From: Dioscorea cayenensis subsp. rotundata
Taxonomy: Eukaryota; Streptophyta; Magnoliopsida; Dioscoreales; Dioscoreaceae
Reading direction: 5' to 3'
Assembly: GCF_009730915.1 (NCBI RefSeq)
Contig: NC_052496.1
Span: forward strand, 1,225,875-1,289,874
DNA: 64,000 nucleotides
The translations under genes were made by a program, and so were the position numbers. The notes under the pieces were generated by a model. It made no database searches. It saw only the letters and a program-made list of their open reading frames with translations, and was not told the origin of the DNA. This document shows, piece after piece, positions 22,601 through 32,989 of the stretch. How positions within the stretch are numbered: position 1 is the first letter of the stretch; each line of letters opens with the position of its first letter.

Positions 22601-23324
22601 AACAATGGAGACACTAACTTTCAGAAAAAGCGGCGAATGATCAAAGAAGGATCGATTGAGGTGAGAAAGATTGTAAGATTTAAACATATCATTCCACTCA
22701 AGATTAACCAGGCACCTATCAAGCCTGGCCCATCTACGAGCCGAACCTTGTTGGTTATTACACCAGGTAAAAGGAGAGCCATCGTACTTGAGATCCATAA
22801 GATTATTACAGTCGATAAAAATCGTTGAAAAATCTAGCTTTACGACTGTAATAAAAGAAAGAGCCGCCCTTATGCTCAGTTCTGGAAAGAATAGAGTTGA
22901 AATCTCCCAGAATAAGCCAAGGGATCTCAAGTTTAGTGAGTTTGGAAAGCTCTTGCCAAATAAATCTCTGGTTAATACAACGAGAAGAGTTATAGACCAC
23001 AGAAATAATTAAGTTTTTAGAAAACGAAGAAGAGATCACTAAATGTAAAACACGGCGAGAAATAGAGATAGGCGTAACTCGACCGAGAACCGAGTTCCAA
23101 AGGATAAAGATACCGCCTGAGAAACCTTCTGCAAGAACCGTGGCCCATTCCCAAAGTTTAGGGATTTTTTTGCAAAGACGATCAACTCGATCCGAATTGG
23201 CACGGGTTTCAACTAAGCATACCAGAACCGGATTATGCTTTTTGATGATTCTAAGGAGACGGGAAGAGGTATCCCGATCGGAGATGCCCCTGCAATTCCA
23301 ACAAATGATTTTAATGGCGTTCAT
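19670..23324 (-). pseudogene. LINE A ORF2: endonuclease-reverse transcriptase (one frameshift)
   Basis: ORF2 performs target-primed reverse transcription. The ATG at 23324 opens an APE-type endonuclease ('IICWNCRGISDRD', 'LVCLVETRA', 'LILGDFNSIL'). A frameshift near 22810-22840 moves to the 1086-residue frame 22930-19670. That frame carries the rest of the endonuclease ('FTWCNNQQ', 'RLDRCLVN', 'FFDHSPL'). It also carries the reverse transcriptase: 'GKSPGPDGF', 'KLDIEKAYDTLSW', and the active site FADD near 21240-21255, about residue 560 of this frame. Next comes the zf-RVT zinc-binding region ('HFIWLCLRGRLSTS', 'CVFCG', 'ETIDHLLYNC', about residues 880-960). Core catalytic residues of both enzymes appear present. 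Only the frameshift and the decayed RNase H show loss. Confidence 0.85.
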
Positions 23325-23479
23325 AAAAACAAAATTATGAAGGAAAAAGAAAGAAACTCCCTTAAGAAAAGGGTGAAGAGAATAGGCTGCAACATCAAGG
23401 ACCGGAACCGCCTGGTTCCAATCTCCCTTTCTTCTGCGATGGATCATCTTCATAAACACTTTTACGAATAAGGGTCTCC

Positions 23480-23923
23480 CGTCTGACTCTAGCTTGGTAT
23501 TGAACTAACGTCATAGAGTCATCTGGTTCCTCTTCATCTTCTCATTTCTTCGTCTTCGTCTTCGTCTTCTTCGTCTTCAGTACCCTCATCCTCTTCACTG
23601 TCTTCATCCATTTCACTGGAATCAAGGGCAGAGGAGACTTGCGAAACAATGAAGTCGTGCTGTAACCCGGATGAGGGGAGACATAGATTGCCAACTGGAA
23701 CAGAAGCTTTCAAGATGGGAGGGGGGGAGATGGATCTGAGTTTGGAGCTAGAAGGGTTTGTCTGTAAAGCGGTATCTCGAGAAGGGCGAAAGGGCATGAT
23801 TTGATTGGACGAAGTGGGTGGTGAGGTTTCTCGAGAAGGAGCGTGAGCAGGTTTGTTGGCCTCGAGTGGGGTCGTCGGAGTAGTGACTTGGGGATTAAGC
23901 AAAGGTGAAGAGCTATGATCCAA
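23480..23923 (-). pseudogene. LINE A ORF1 C-terminal tail, frameshifted
   Basis: The tail overlaps the main ORF1 frame by 10 bases and continues it: a Pro/Ser-rich linker, then a strongly acidic D/E run near 23540-23620. A second frameshift near 23540 is needed to reach the conserved end motif DDSMTLVQYQ. The same motif ends ORF1 in LINE B and LINE C, which is why I treat these pieces as one broken reading frame. Confidence 0.65.
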
Positions 23924-25136
23924 AATGAGATACGCAAGGCGTTTCTACGGTCTCAAAAATTTGATTAACGGCTAGATTTTCAACGGGATTATGAACATTT
24001 AAAGTTTCAAAACTGTCAGAGTGTGGGGAAGTGTGAGGGGCGATGAAAGTGGACGACCGCCCACGACCAGTGAATTTCGAACCGCCACGTGGATTGTGAG
24101 AAGCGTCGCTTCGGGACACGTTGTTCACGGCGTCCCCACCGACTGCTGTGCGTGGAGACACATGAGAGGCATGCAAGGATCCACCTCCACGTCCCCGAGC
24201 ACGGCCACGCCGGCGAGACACCAGTAACCAAGGTCCAAAGTCGGTATCCAGATTATCGTTCTTCTCAGGGTCAAAGATAGGGTCAGAAGAATCCATGAGT
24301 TGATCAGTTTCGTTCGATACCAGGGGAGCTCTTTCTACCGGCACTCGTTCTTCACGAGAGGGCAAAGAGAACTCTCCGGCTCCGGCCGAAGCAACTCGAG
24401 TACACGACTTGCTGCCGTGTCCAATAAGCCCACAGTTATAACAGAACGTCGGCAGACGTTCGTACATCACCACAACGAAAACCTTCTGAAACTCGTCACC
24501 TATCCAGAAACCTCTACACAGCGGTTTAGATAAATCGATTTCGATGCAAACTCGAGCGTATTTAGATCTCGCCAGGGTGGAAGTGAACTCGTCGACCTTG
24601 ATGAGGGTGCCAAAGTTGCTGGCAATGGATTCAAGAACATCTCCGTCCCAGCACTCAACCGGCAAGTTATGGAACTGAACCCAAATAGCAGCAGAATTGA
24701 GCTTAGCAAAGCTAGGCTCGAAAAAAGGTTTCCATTGGGACATCTGGAGAATGATACCGTTAACAGACCAAGGTCCTTCAAGAAGAATTTGCTGCATGGC
24801 CTTCTCAGAAGGGCAACGAACTAACAGGAAGCCATTAGGGAGATCAGAGATGAGGATCTCACCAAAACTATTCCATTTATCCAGAAGCGTCTTCTTAACT
24901 TGCTCAAAAGGAGGGGATTTTCCAAACAATTTGCCGTATAGAGCGTATTGAAATTTCATTCGACCGCGGTTAATGGCGTCTTTGTCCAGCCGGACGAAGT
25001 TGGAAGTAGAAGCTTTAAGCTTGTTGAGAAGATGCTCATTGTGAAGAGGGGAACTATCTAGCGTTTGAGTCAGAGAGGCTGCGATTTGAGACCAGGATTT
25101 TTTAGGGGGGGAAGGGGGTTTACCCCCGCTTGCCAT
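23913..25136 (-). CDS. LINE A ORF1 (DUF4283 / CCHC Gag-like protein), main part
   Basis: The RNA-binding ORF1 protein of plant L1-type LINEs. The 407-residue frame starts 'MASGGKPPSPPKKSWSQIA'. A DUF4283 domain covers about residues 50-200 ('SFGEILISDLPNGFLLVRC', 'EGPWSVNGIILQMSQWKPFF', 'WVQFHNLPVECW'). A zinc knuckle CYNCGLIGHGSKSC (C-x2-C-x4-H-x4-C) follows, then the family motif 'FGPWLLVSRRRGRARGRGGG' and a Ser/Pro-rich tail. This frame stops early through a frameshift near 23915. The continuation is described separately. Confidence 0.85.
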   Translation of the reverse strand: MASGGKPPSPPKKSWSQIAASLTQTLDSSPLHNEHLLNKLKASTSNFVRLDKDAINRGRMKFQYALYGKLFGKSPPFEQVKKTLLDKWNSFGEILISDLPNGFLLVRCPSEKAMQQILLEGPWSVNGIILQMSQWKPFFEPSFAKLNSAAIWVQFHNLPVECWDGDVLESIASNFGTLIKVDEFTSTLARSKYARVCIEIDLSKPLCRGFWIGDEFQKVFVVVMYERLPTFCYNCGLIGHGSKSCTRVASAGAGEFSLPSREERVPVERAPLVSNETDQLMDSSDPIFDPEKNDNLDTDFGPWLLVSRRRGRARGRGGGSLHASHVSPRTAVGGDAVNNVSRSDASHNPRGGSKFTGRGRSSTFIAPHTSPHSDSFETLNVHNPVENLAVNQIFETVETPCVSHFGS

Positions 25137-25213
25137 GGCAAGAGGGGAAGCTCAGGGCGAGGGGAAGTGAGGCTGTTGGGATGGTTGCTATGTGCTACTA
25201 CTTTGGTTTTAGC

Positions 25214-25770
25214 ATATATATATATATATATATATATTGAAAAGGTGGATATCAATAGGAGTATATATATATATATGACATTAACAGAATTAATTAAATT
25301 TTGAATATTCAAGTTACTGAGTAAAGATGCATTTATCATTCCCGTTATGTCTAACTGGGATGTTAGCCTGTGAAATTAACTGCCCCCGATTAATTTCTTG
25401 CTTATAATTATGCCTCACTGTAACTTGGTTTAGATAAAAATTTAATTTGCTGTGTCGATTATGCGCACACAAACACACAACATCACCAACAAAAGTAAAT
25501 TAATGTCGATTTTTATCGCAGTACTTTCGCTCATCAGTGAAGCATAAGATTACTATAAATATTAATTTGACGAGAGTCAAAAGACAAAGACAGGACAGAA
25601 CAATACATCATGAGATAATTAGGATGGGAACTAGGGATCAGATACTTGAAATTACAAGCTAGCCACAGATAGTAGTAGTAGTGTAGTACATAGGATTTAT
25701 GGTAGCATAATATATAGCATTCATTCTCGATAATTAATTAATTAGGCGCATCTTCAAGATGGACCATTAA
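25214..25770. other. Spacer between LINE A and the LEA gene
   Basis: It starts with two (AT)n runs (25214-25237 and 25261-25277). The rest is AT-rich and probably includes the LEA 3' UTR and terminator region (the LEA gene is on the minus strand). No other gene is seen. Confidence 0.5.
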
Positions 25771-26539
25771 TTAGTAGTCAGGATCTGCATGGGTTGCATC
25801 CTTGTTGTTCTTATCCTCCCCTGTACATGTTGCCATGCCCAGAGTACTCTTTACCGCATCCGCTGCACCCTGTGCAGCGCTCTTCACCTTCTCTCCAGTC
25901 TGCCAATTGCATGTGCCAAACAAATATATCTATTAACGATGGAACTGGATATACTCGCGCGCATGAAGTTACAATTTGCAATCAGATCAGTTATTGTTGC
26001 TGTTTGTGCTTGTGCTTGTGCTTGTGATCAGAGAGAAATAATTAAACAGATAAATATATTATAATTAACAACGACTTACTTGCTGGAGAAGGCTACCAGT
26101 CTTCTCTTTGCCTGCTTGCGTGGTTTCTTTAGCAGACTGGGCGGTCTCAGAGGCCTTTTGTTTCGCTGCCTCAGTTTTGTCTCCCAGAAAACTACCTGTC
26201 TGGTCCTTGCCCTCCTGAGTGCTCTCCTTGTCAGCCTGTGTGGTCTCAGAAGCCTTCTCCTTGGCCTGATGTGCCTTCTCCTTAGTCGCATCCACCGCTT
26301 CCCTGCTTTTCCCCATCACCTGCTCTGTCTTCTCCTGAAGACACAACACAATACAATAACAATAACAATACACTTATGCACCGCACAACAACATTCACTT
26401 TAGTAATGCATTATGCATGCATGCGTACGTTGTAAGTATTAAAATGTTCAAGATGGAGATTTTATTTGGCTTAATTAATCACCTCAGCATGGCCTCTGGT
26501 TTCACCAGCCTTGTAGCTAGCTTGTTCCTGGGATGCCAT
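25771..26539 (-). CDS. Late embryogenesis abundant protein, group 3 (LEA_4 family)
   Basis: A hydrophilic desiccation protectant, intrinsically disordered in water and helical when dry. It probably stabilises membranes and proteins in seeds or under drought. Minus-strand exons are 26539-26483, 26334-26080 and 25899-25771, in phase 0, encoding 146 residues. It begins 'MASQEQASYKAGETRGHAEE', the usual group-3 opening. Lys/Ala/Glu/Thr-rich 11-residue repeats follow ('AVDATKEKAHQAKEKASETT', 'DKTEAAKQKASETAQSAKET'). The C-terminus has 'KVKSAAQGAADAVKSTLGM' and ends DATHADPDY. There is no signal peptide or membrane segment, so it is likely cytosolic. The upstream region carries a TATA box and a CE3-like element, consistent with abscisic acid control. 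Confidence 0.93.
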
Positions 26540-26644
26540 GGCTTGCCTGCGAATGAACTACGTACCGATCGACTATATAACAATTAATATGTATTTGCTC
26601 CAGTGAGATGGACTGACCTATGGCCACGGATGGGCGGCCGCGGG

Positions 26645-26652
26645 TATTTATA
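26645..26652 (-). promoter_or_regulatory. TATA box of the LEA gene
   Basis: TATAAATA on the minus strand, about 106 bases upstream of the LEA ATG, within GGGTTTTATAAATACCC. Confidence 0.65.
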
Positions 26653-26719
26653 AAACCCGACGATGAACTAGTTGATGGACATCTGCCCCCACACGCATGC
26701 AGGCAGCGTAGGTATTTCG

Positions 26720-26730
26720 ACGCGTGTCCT
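26720..26730. promoter_or_regulatory. CE3-like coupling element upstream of LEA
   Basis: ACGCGTGTCCT matches 11 of the 12 bases of the coupling element CE3 as I recall it from the barley HVA1 group-3 LEA promoter, where it acts with an ABRE for abscisic-acid response. It lies about 70 bases upstream of the TATA box. I do not see a perfect ACGTG ABRE beside it. Confidence 0.5.
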
Positions 26731-28496
26731 GCCATGTGTTTCATGATCCTAGGTCCACAATTTCAGTCAACAGCAACGCCTGGGGACTCGTGTCGACGAC
26801 CCTTTTCCCAGCCCAGATTCAAGAGCAGTCAATACCTCTAAAAAGAAACTGAACTGGTTAACCAACTCTTTCTGTTTTCCTTTTTTTTCCAGATAATAAT
26901 AATAATAATAATCATAATAAAGAAAATTATTATATATATATAACTTAACAAGCTTAGAGTAATTTTTTGAAATATTTGGCTGGAAATAAACAAGCGAATC
27001 TTTACTTTTCATGCTATGAATTCACGTAATCATTAAAATGATTCACATGTTACTAAATTGGATTTTTGCAGTTAGGGATCCGTTCCAAATTACACCAAAA
27101 TCAACTCAAAAGTTGAAGTGCTCGCTCGTCTTCCTGAATGCGAGATTAGAGAGAACTTCTAACGACATGGAGTAGTCTTGCCTGATTTAATGAACGTTTT
27201 TGGCAGTCTGAGTAAACTTTTGTTATCTCCTTGTAAACTATTTCTTCTCAGTTGTGTTTGCCTCTTTTTTTTTTATTTTTTCATTCTCTATTAAAAGTTT
27301 ATCACTTCTGGTGATGAATTCTTCTTTTTTAATTTTCTGATTTATTGTTATAAGTTTATTTTTTATTATTCTTGTTTTATTTATTAATTTTTTTTAATAA
27401 ATATACAGTTTATTCATTTTAATAAAATATATATATATAGCTTGATGACCAATATCACAATAGAGAATAATTGCTCCATAACCAAATCAATAAATTGCGC
27501 ACGTGAATATGCTTGTAATTCTTTATCCTATTTATTAAAATATCATCGTACTTCCCTTTTTGTAAAATTTTCAAGCAGCTGGATGGATAGCGATGCCTCA
27601 GAACTTTATCAAAATTAAAAAGATGATTTTGGTGGTCAAGTTGTTCAAGCCAGCTAAGCTTAATTTAATGTGAAGAAAACACATTAATTTATCGGTTATG
27701 TTTCCTTTTTATGCTTAGACGATGATTGGAAACATCCAATAAGAGTCAAATCAGAATGGTGCTCTGTTCCTTGCATATATCACGTACACCCTGTATATGG
27801 AAATGATTAGGACAACTAAGGAGTGGTAGAACATATTATTTTGTAATGTCAGGCACGCAGAATCCTATACATGCATGTAAATGACAAGATAAGATGGCTT
27901 TTCAAATGTAGCTCCATAAATTAACTTTCAGGTATTATAAGAATATCTTTTTAAAAGTATTTTTCTAGTCTATATGTGCATATGCATGCACTCTTCATAT
28001 CTCAAACACTAGGGATATATTCTCTTTTGCCGTCAATCCCAAATTTATCTTGCATGGTTTGTAATTTAATTACATTTTGTTGTACTAGTGAAATCGTTTT
28101 TTTTTATATAATTTTTATTTTTCATAAATTTGTGATTTATTTAAGTTATAAAAAAAAGAAAAAAAAAAGTAGTGTTGTTTTAAAGATAGATTCCAATTAA
28201 TAATGTGATTAATGGAGACAGGTTTTGTCTAGTTCCCTGCACAATGTCTACAAAATGCTCATAGGAGCCATAATCTAACGAGTTAAAATTGGTTGGCAGA
28301 GGCTGCACATCAGCACACCACACTCACATCAAATAAAGCAATAAAAGAAAACTCACATCAACAAGTAATATGTTTTCTTCCTCCTCCTCCAGATATTTAA
28401 GTTAACAACGACGGTTGAAGTGGTGAGAAGACTGAAAAAACTCATTCCTTTCAGTCATGGGGTGGAATATTCATTCACTTGTGATGCTCCTGTTTT

Positions 28497-28510
28497 GTGT
28501 GTGTGCGTGC

Positions 28511-28550
<40 letters not shown>

Positions 28551-28551
28551 G
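28497..28551. repeat. Compound (GT)n(GA)n microsatellite
   Basis: GT/GC repeats pass directly into about 11 GA repeats. The tract lies in gene-free spacer. Confidence 0.9.
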
Positions 28552-28803
28552 TACTACATGTGTGACCCGGTTCCTTCTTATCCTTTGTTCACTTGGCAGG
28601 CTAGGGGCCAAAATTAGGAAAGGGAAAAATTAATTAGCACCCCATGAGCTGACTTAATACTGGCAGCCAGATGCATGATCGATCGAGCTGAGCCTGAATG
28701 AGCCATGCATGAATGTTGTGGACCTCGTGGTCCGTCTGAGGCGGCGAAGGCCTCCGTGATGAGTCAGAGTGCACCCTCAAGCAAAGACTAGAGATTATAA
28801 AGA

Positions 28804-28995
28804 TTAAAGACTAAAGACTATAAAGAGTACTAAAGAGTAAAGAGGAACCCATATCCAATATTGCTGAGCATCTGAATTATGACCACTGGGCATCTGACCA
28901 TGGGGGCTTGTCTGCCGGGAACAATTATCTGGCATCATGTTATGCATATCATACTTGGGGAGGCTGTATCCCCCACCACCAATATCCTGTCCTTT
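28804..28995 (-). other. Orphan coding-like stretch, unidentified
   Basis: An open minus-strand frame without an ATG at its 5' side. Its composition is unlike the AT-rich surroundings. It reads through 'KGQDIGGGGYSLPKYDMHNM' and 'QTSPHGQMPSGHNSDAQQY', then degenerates into a low-complexity tail made from repeated AAAGACTA words and stops. The Gly/Met/Gln/His/Asn-rich composition resembles disordered parts of nuclear proteins. I do not recognise a family. It may be a captured exon fragment or chance. Confidence 0.3.
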
Positions 28996-29825
28996 TGATT
29001 GTCATGTGGGGTCACCTTAATTTTAGACTTTGGAATCCAAACCTTGTATTGCATACTCACTCAGCCAGAACCTAATTATATTAGAAATATAATGCGCAAT
29101 TAATGCTTCCTAGTCTTTTCTCATCCTTTTTTTTTTCAAGGCATGCATGAGCTCAATCGTATAACTAGCTAGCTAGCTTTAATTTGATAAGATCATATAT
29201 ATGTAGAGACCGTAAACCTAGCTAGTTGGTGACCAAGGGGAACTCCGTTTATATATATTGCTTCACAACCATATTATATATATATATATATATAACATGC
29301 ATGGACCAATGCAATCAGCTGACATTGAACAAATTAAGAAAGAAGATTAAATTTGGCAGGTGACAGAGAGAGAAGTAAAAACAGAGTACAGGGATGAGAA
29401 TTGTTTAAGCTTTAATTGATCTGGAACACGAGGTCAATATATTTCTGCGAGTGTGCTCCACGCATGTATGACTCTGCCGGCCTCTGTCCTTTCTTGGCTA
29501 TATATATAAATTACCATGCATGCATCATGCATGCTGCATATAAATCCCGTCTTTCCTAGCTATCTCTATTATCACGCATGCATCATGCGTGAGTAGAGGA
29601 GGCCATCAGCACCTTCTCTTTCCATGTACTCCCTCTTGGATCAATCAATCAACATGATCATGGCATTGTTTACTGTGAGACATGCATGAAAGTAGTGTGA
29701 GAATCGCATGGCACTAGCTAGCTGGCTACCTAACCATACATATTGTCCATTATAATATTACCAGGTGAGATATATACTTCACTGCTCATAACCAAGTATT
29801 TGCAGAGCTCATATTTCCTATTTTT

Positions 29826-29907
29826 AAAATCAGGGTATTTTTAGATTATGACCTATCACAGTCATAGATAAAAATCAAGGAATACCCTGATTCTGAAACC
29901 ATGCAAT
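29826..29907. repeat. Imperfect hairpin of about 80 bases
   Basis: AATCAGGGTATT on the left pairs with AATACCCTGATT on the right, and ATTATGAC pairs imperfectly with GTCATAGAT, around a small loop near 29863. The size would suit a plant microRNA precursor, but I recognise no known microRNA in it. A tiny foldback repeat is equally likely. Confidence 0.4.
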
Positions 29908-30115
29908 ATGAACTCGTAGTTATATGTCCATCTTGAACATCAAGTCTTTAACTCTCTCTCTCTCATAGTATATATTATTTTTAATTTATATATTCTAATA
30001 CAAAGTTTTTGTGATTCCAATTCAACTGAAAAAGAGAACATCCCTATGCCTCCACCAGACAAACCCAAACACAACCTGGAATCTCGATGGATTATTGAGG
30101 ATGCTTTCTCGCTGG

Positions 30116-30123
30116 TATAAATA
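30116..30123 (+). promoter_or_regulatory. Possible TATA box of the RanBP2 zinc-finger gene
   Basis: TATAAATA about 430 bases before the ATG. The leader would be long and may be spliced. An (AT)n run (30502-30533) lies just before the ATG. Confidence 0.4.
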
Positions 30124-30495
30124 GACACCCAGCCTTCGGTAGGATATTAACCAATACAACATATATACAGGCTAATTACATATATAGCAACATCTTCTTC
30201 CTTTTTTTTTCTTCTTCTTCTTCTCCTCTTTAATTTCTTGATTCTTCCCACCTTATTTTCTCACTAGTCTCCCCTTCTTGCCTTTATATAATCTTTAGGT
30301 ACTATACGTGGCCTACATTTTATTCTTGACTTCATAGTTTGCGTAATTGTTTAAACACAAGTTGCAGGAGCTGCAGCAGTAGTTTAAGCATTCTCATTCT
30401 CTGGCTTGCTTTGTAATTTAAAAAGAAAAAAGACCTGGATCTATAAACTAACTGACTAATTAAATTAATTAATGGCAGGGATATAAACTCACAAG

Positions 30496-30535
<40 letters not shown>

Positions 30536-30544
30536 AAGGAGAAA

Positions 30545-31056
30545 ATGAACAGGTATCCAGGAGACTGGGATTGCAGGGCATGCCAGCACCTCAACTTCAG
30601 CCGCAGGGATACGTGCCAAAGGTGCGGAGAAGCAAGGATTGGTGGAGGAGGCGGGAAAGTTAATGGGAGCAAGTCCTCGGACGCCAAGCCCGGGGACTGG
30701 TACTGCATGTGCGGCACTCACAACTTCGCCAGCCGTCCCAACTGCTTCACTTGTGGCACTTACAAGACCGGCTGCGTTGTGGCTGCCGGCGCCTTTGATG
30801 GTTATGGCTATACTGGTGTGCCCACTGGCTGGAAGTCTGGTGATTGGATTTGCACCATGTACTACTATACGTTATCCTCTTTCTTCTGTCTCTTTAATTA
30901 TTCCCCCATTTATGATTGATGAATACGTTAGCACGGTAGCATAAATTAACAACTAGTCTTAATTTGATATATAGGCCTGGGTGCAATGAGCACAACTATG
31001 CGAGCAGGAAAGAATGCTTTCGATGCAACACGCCAAGGGACTACTATGTATGGTAA
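30545..31056 (+). CDS. RanBP2-type zinc-finger protein, three fingers
   Basis: A small protein made almost entirely of RanBP2/NZF zinc fingers, a fold that binds single-stranded RNA or ubiquitin. Two exons, 30545-30858 and 30975-31056, join in frame (AT|G) to give 131 residues. The fingers are GDWDCRACQHLNF...CQRCG (about 6-28), GDWYCMCGTHNFASRPNCFTCG (about 51-72) and GDWICTMPGCNEHNYASRKE...CFRCN, the last split by the intron. The protein ends DYYVW. Finger 2 has Cys-x-Cys spacing, as in related plant proteins. A Gly-rich linker separates fingers 1 and 2. There is no signal peptide. It is likely nuclear or cytosolic and RNA-binding, which is inference from the family (At3g15680-like). Confidence 0.95.
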
Positions 31057-32249
31057 CCAATCAGCTTGATCTCATTAGTTCCTAGCTAGATCTCTTCAAG
31101 TACTTGCATCATTCTTTTTCCTCTACAATATTAGATAAATTAAACCAGCTGGCTCATTTATCTTGTTTCACTTGGCAAACCCCAAGTGATTTGAATTACT
31201 CAAAATGATCAAACTCATATATACAACATTAATTGTTGATGATGCATTTTTCTTCTCTGGTTTAATTTGATCCAGAACTGAAGTACAATCAAGGCTAACT
31301 GGATTAAGGATCAGAAGCAAGATGTATGAGTTCATGTTGTACTCTGAATAGACGTACAGTAGCTCTAATTAATAACTAACTTGAGAGCTTGACTCCTTTT
31401 TGATACAACTCTGAAAGTTGTACTGGCCTCTTGCGAGCGTTCTATCTTCAATAAAAATCTTAATTAGAAAATAAAGGACAATGTTCTCAAGCCCCTTTGG
31501 TTTTCTTTGTGTCATGATCCATGAAAACCAGAGATTTAATTTCTGCAAGTTCAACATTAATGAATGTACTCTAATCTCGTATGCTTTTGCTAAAGAAGAA
31601 TCTCACGTTCAACAAAGGCCTCTCCTTAATTCTCTGAATCAAAGTGAAGAAGAATTAAATATGCTTACACATGCACAGAAACAGACAGACAGACAGACAG
31701 ATGGACACAGACGCGGAAACAGACATACATGAATAATAGATAAAAAAAGATTCTTAATTATATAATGGCCCACTTTTATTCTTAAAGTGGAGTTGGAAAT
31801 ATGAAAAAGTGTTGACTGTGATGAAACAATCAAAAGCTGACTTCAATAATGCAGCGGATGGAAACCTAAAGGAATATATATATATATATATCTGAAAGTA
31901 GAGGAATAAGGATCAAATCCTTCAGGTGCTAATCTACCATGAGTTTCATGACCTTTTAGGTGATCGAGAGCACATGGGATTGGTCTTATTTAACAATGAT
32001 TACAAGTGTTGTAGTATATATTTTGGCATAAATTTGGGAGGTTGGGTTATAATAGTTTTAAGTGCACCATATAAACACCCATATTATTAAAAAAAAATTT
32101 AGATTTGGTTTATTTTCAAGTTTTTTTTCTTTAAATGGTAGTGTGGTGGTTAGCTAATAATGAGAAAACAAAAAAAATAACTAAGATTTTTGGCAACAAA
32201 GAGCTACCTGCTGGATATCCAATATGTATGCTGCTATTTTTCAATTTTT
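31057..32249. other. Spacer downstream of the RanBP2 zinc-finger gene
   Basis: Includes the probable 3' UTR. There is an (ACAG)n run near 31679-31701 and an (AT)n run near 31875-31891. No gene is recognised. Confidence 0.5.
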
Positions 32250-32512
32250 TAGGCGCTAAAGTCTCAAATCAAGCTGGCGATTCCGACCCTGATCCTGCGC
32301 AGGAGTAGTTGTTCCTTCTGCTAGTTTGGGCAGGCCTGAGGGACCAGAGGGTCTCTTCCGCCTTCCCAGCTTTCATCTTTGTACTTTTATTTCCTTGTTG
32401 TTTTTAGTTCTCTTCCTCACTTCTGGTGAGAGGATCTATCTTTTGTTTCCTATTGCTTTTTTATTCAATAAAGTTGTGGTTTATCCACATTTATTTCCCA
32501 AAAAAAAAAAAT
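32250..32512 (+). mobile_element. 3' terminal fragment of a plus-strand LINE
   Basis: The sequence opens in a reading frame ending 'GDSDPDPAQE' then a stop. It continues with a T-rich 3' UTR containing TTCAATAAAGTTGTGG and closes with a run of 12 A bases at about 32500-32511. This is the usual structure of a 5'-truncated plant LINE insertion. The 5' boundary is uncertain. Confidence 0.55.
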
Positions 32513-32989
32513 GAGAACACAACAGAGTACAGAACAAGAAGAGAAAAAGAAAAATTACTGACCACCAACTAGAGATTTATCAGAGGTGAAGACTAAAACA
32601 CTAAAGACAAGTGAAACACTTCTAGAAAAAAACAAAATACCAAAAAAGCTAAAAAACAAAAAGAATTGAAATATTATAGATCTCATTTCAGCTGTCGAAG
32701 TTAATTAGGCATCACTATAATTTTTGTGAATTAAGTGAATTTCTTGTGAATTTGAGGCTTCATTTGATTGTTGGGATAATCTCTTCGAACTTGGCCTTTT
32801 TAGCAATTGGAGCTATATTTACCTAGCCAATAAGTATACGACCAAATTTTACAGATAAAAGAAAGATGATAGTGTATTATGAAATTAAAAATGTGATTAT
32901 TTTTTTCCATCCGAATAGTCCAACAAATAACCAATAATAAGATTCCCGAGACCAGTCAATGTTAGTACATTACTGGTTTCTCAGTTAGA
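32513..32989. other. Short AT-rich spacer between LINE remnants
   Basis: A-rich sequence with no recognised feature. It separates the plus-strand LINE 3' end from the older minus-strand LINE remnant. Confidence 0.45.

Larger units (their letters stand above)
19147..25213 (-). mobile_element. LINE A: nearly full-length L1-type non-LTR retrotransposon
   Basis: A minus-strand element of about 6.1 kb. From its 5' end (right side) it has a short leader, ORF1 (Gag-like, from 25136), ORF2 (endonuclease, reverse transcriptase, zinc-binding region and decayed RNase H), and a 3' end with an A tail (read as T on the plus strand) near 19147. Both sides abut (AT)n runs (19119-19145 and 25214-25237). These are the likely target-site duplication, meaning insertion into an AT microsatellite. 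The longer word ATAGGAGTATATATAT also occurs on both sides (from about 19113 and 25255). Only a few frameshifts are visible, so the copy is fairly young. Confidence 0.88.
26740..30110. other. Long spacer between the LEA and RanBP2 zinc-finger genes
   Basis: About 3.4 kb without a recognised gene. It has AT-rich tracts (26890-26945, 27260-27440), a (GT)n(GA)n run at 28497-28551, several CATGCATG palindromes (29143, 29518-29590) and an (AT)n run at 29275-29295. Two odd patches are listed separately: a coding-like open frame at 28804-28995 and a hairpin at 29826-29907. Confidence 0.5.

Noticed and set aside
29515-29600. CATGCATG palindromes considered as RY seed-promoter elements or a hairpin RNA
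   Set aside because: CATGCATG is common in this spacer, the LEA gene is 3 kb away in the other direction, and the stem is too short.
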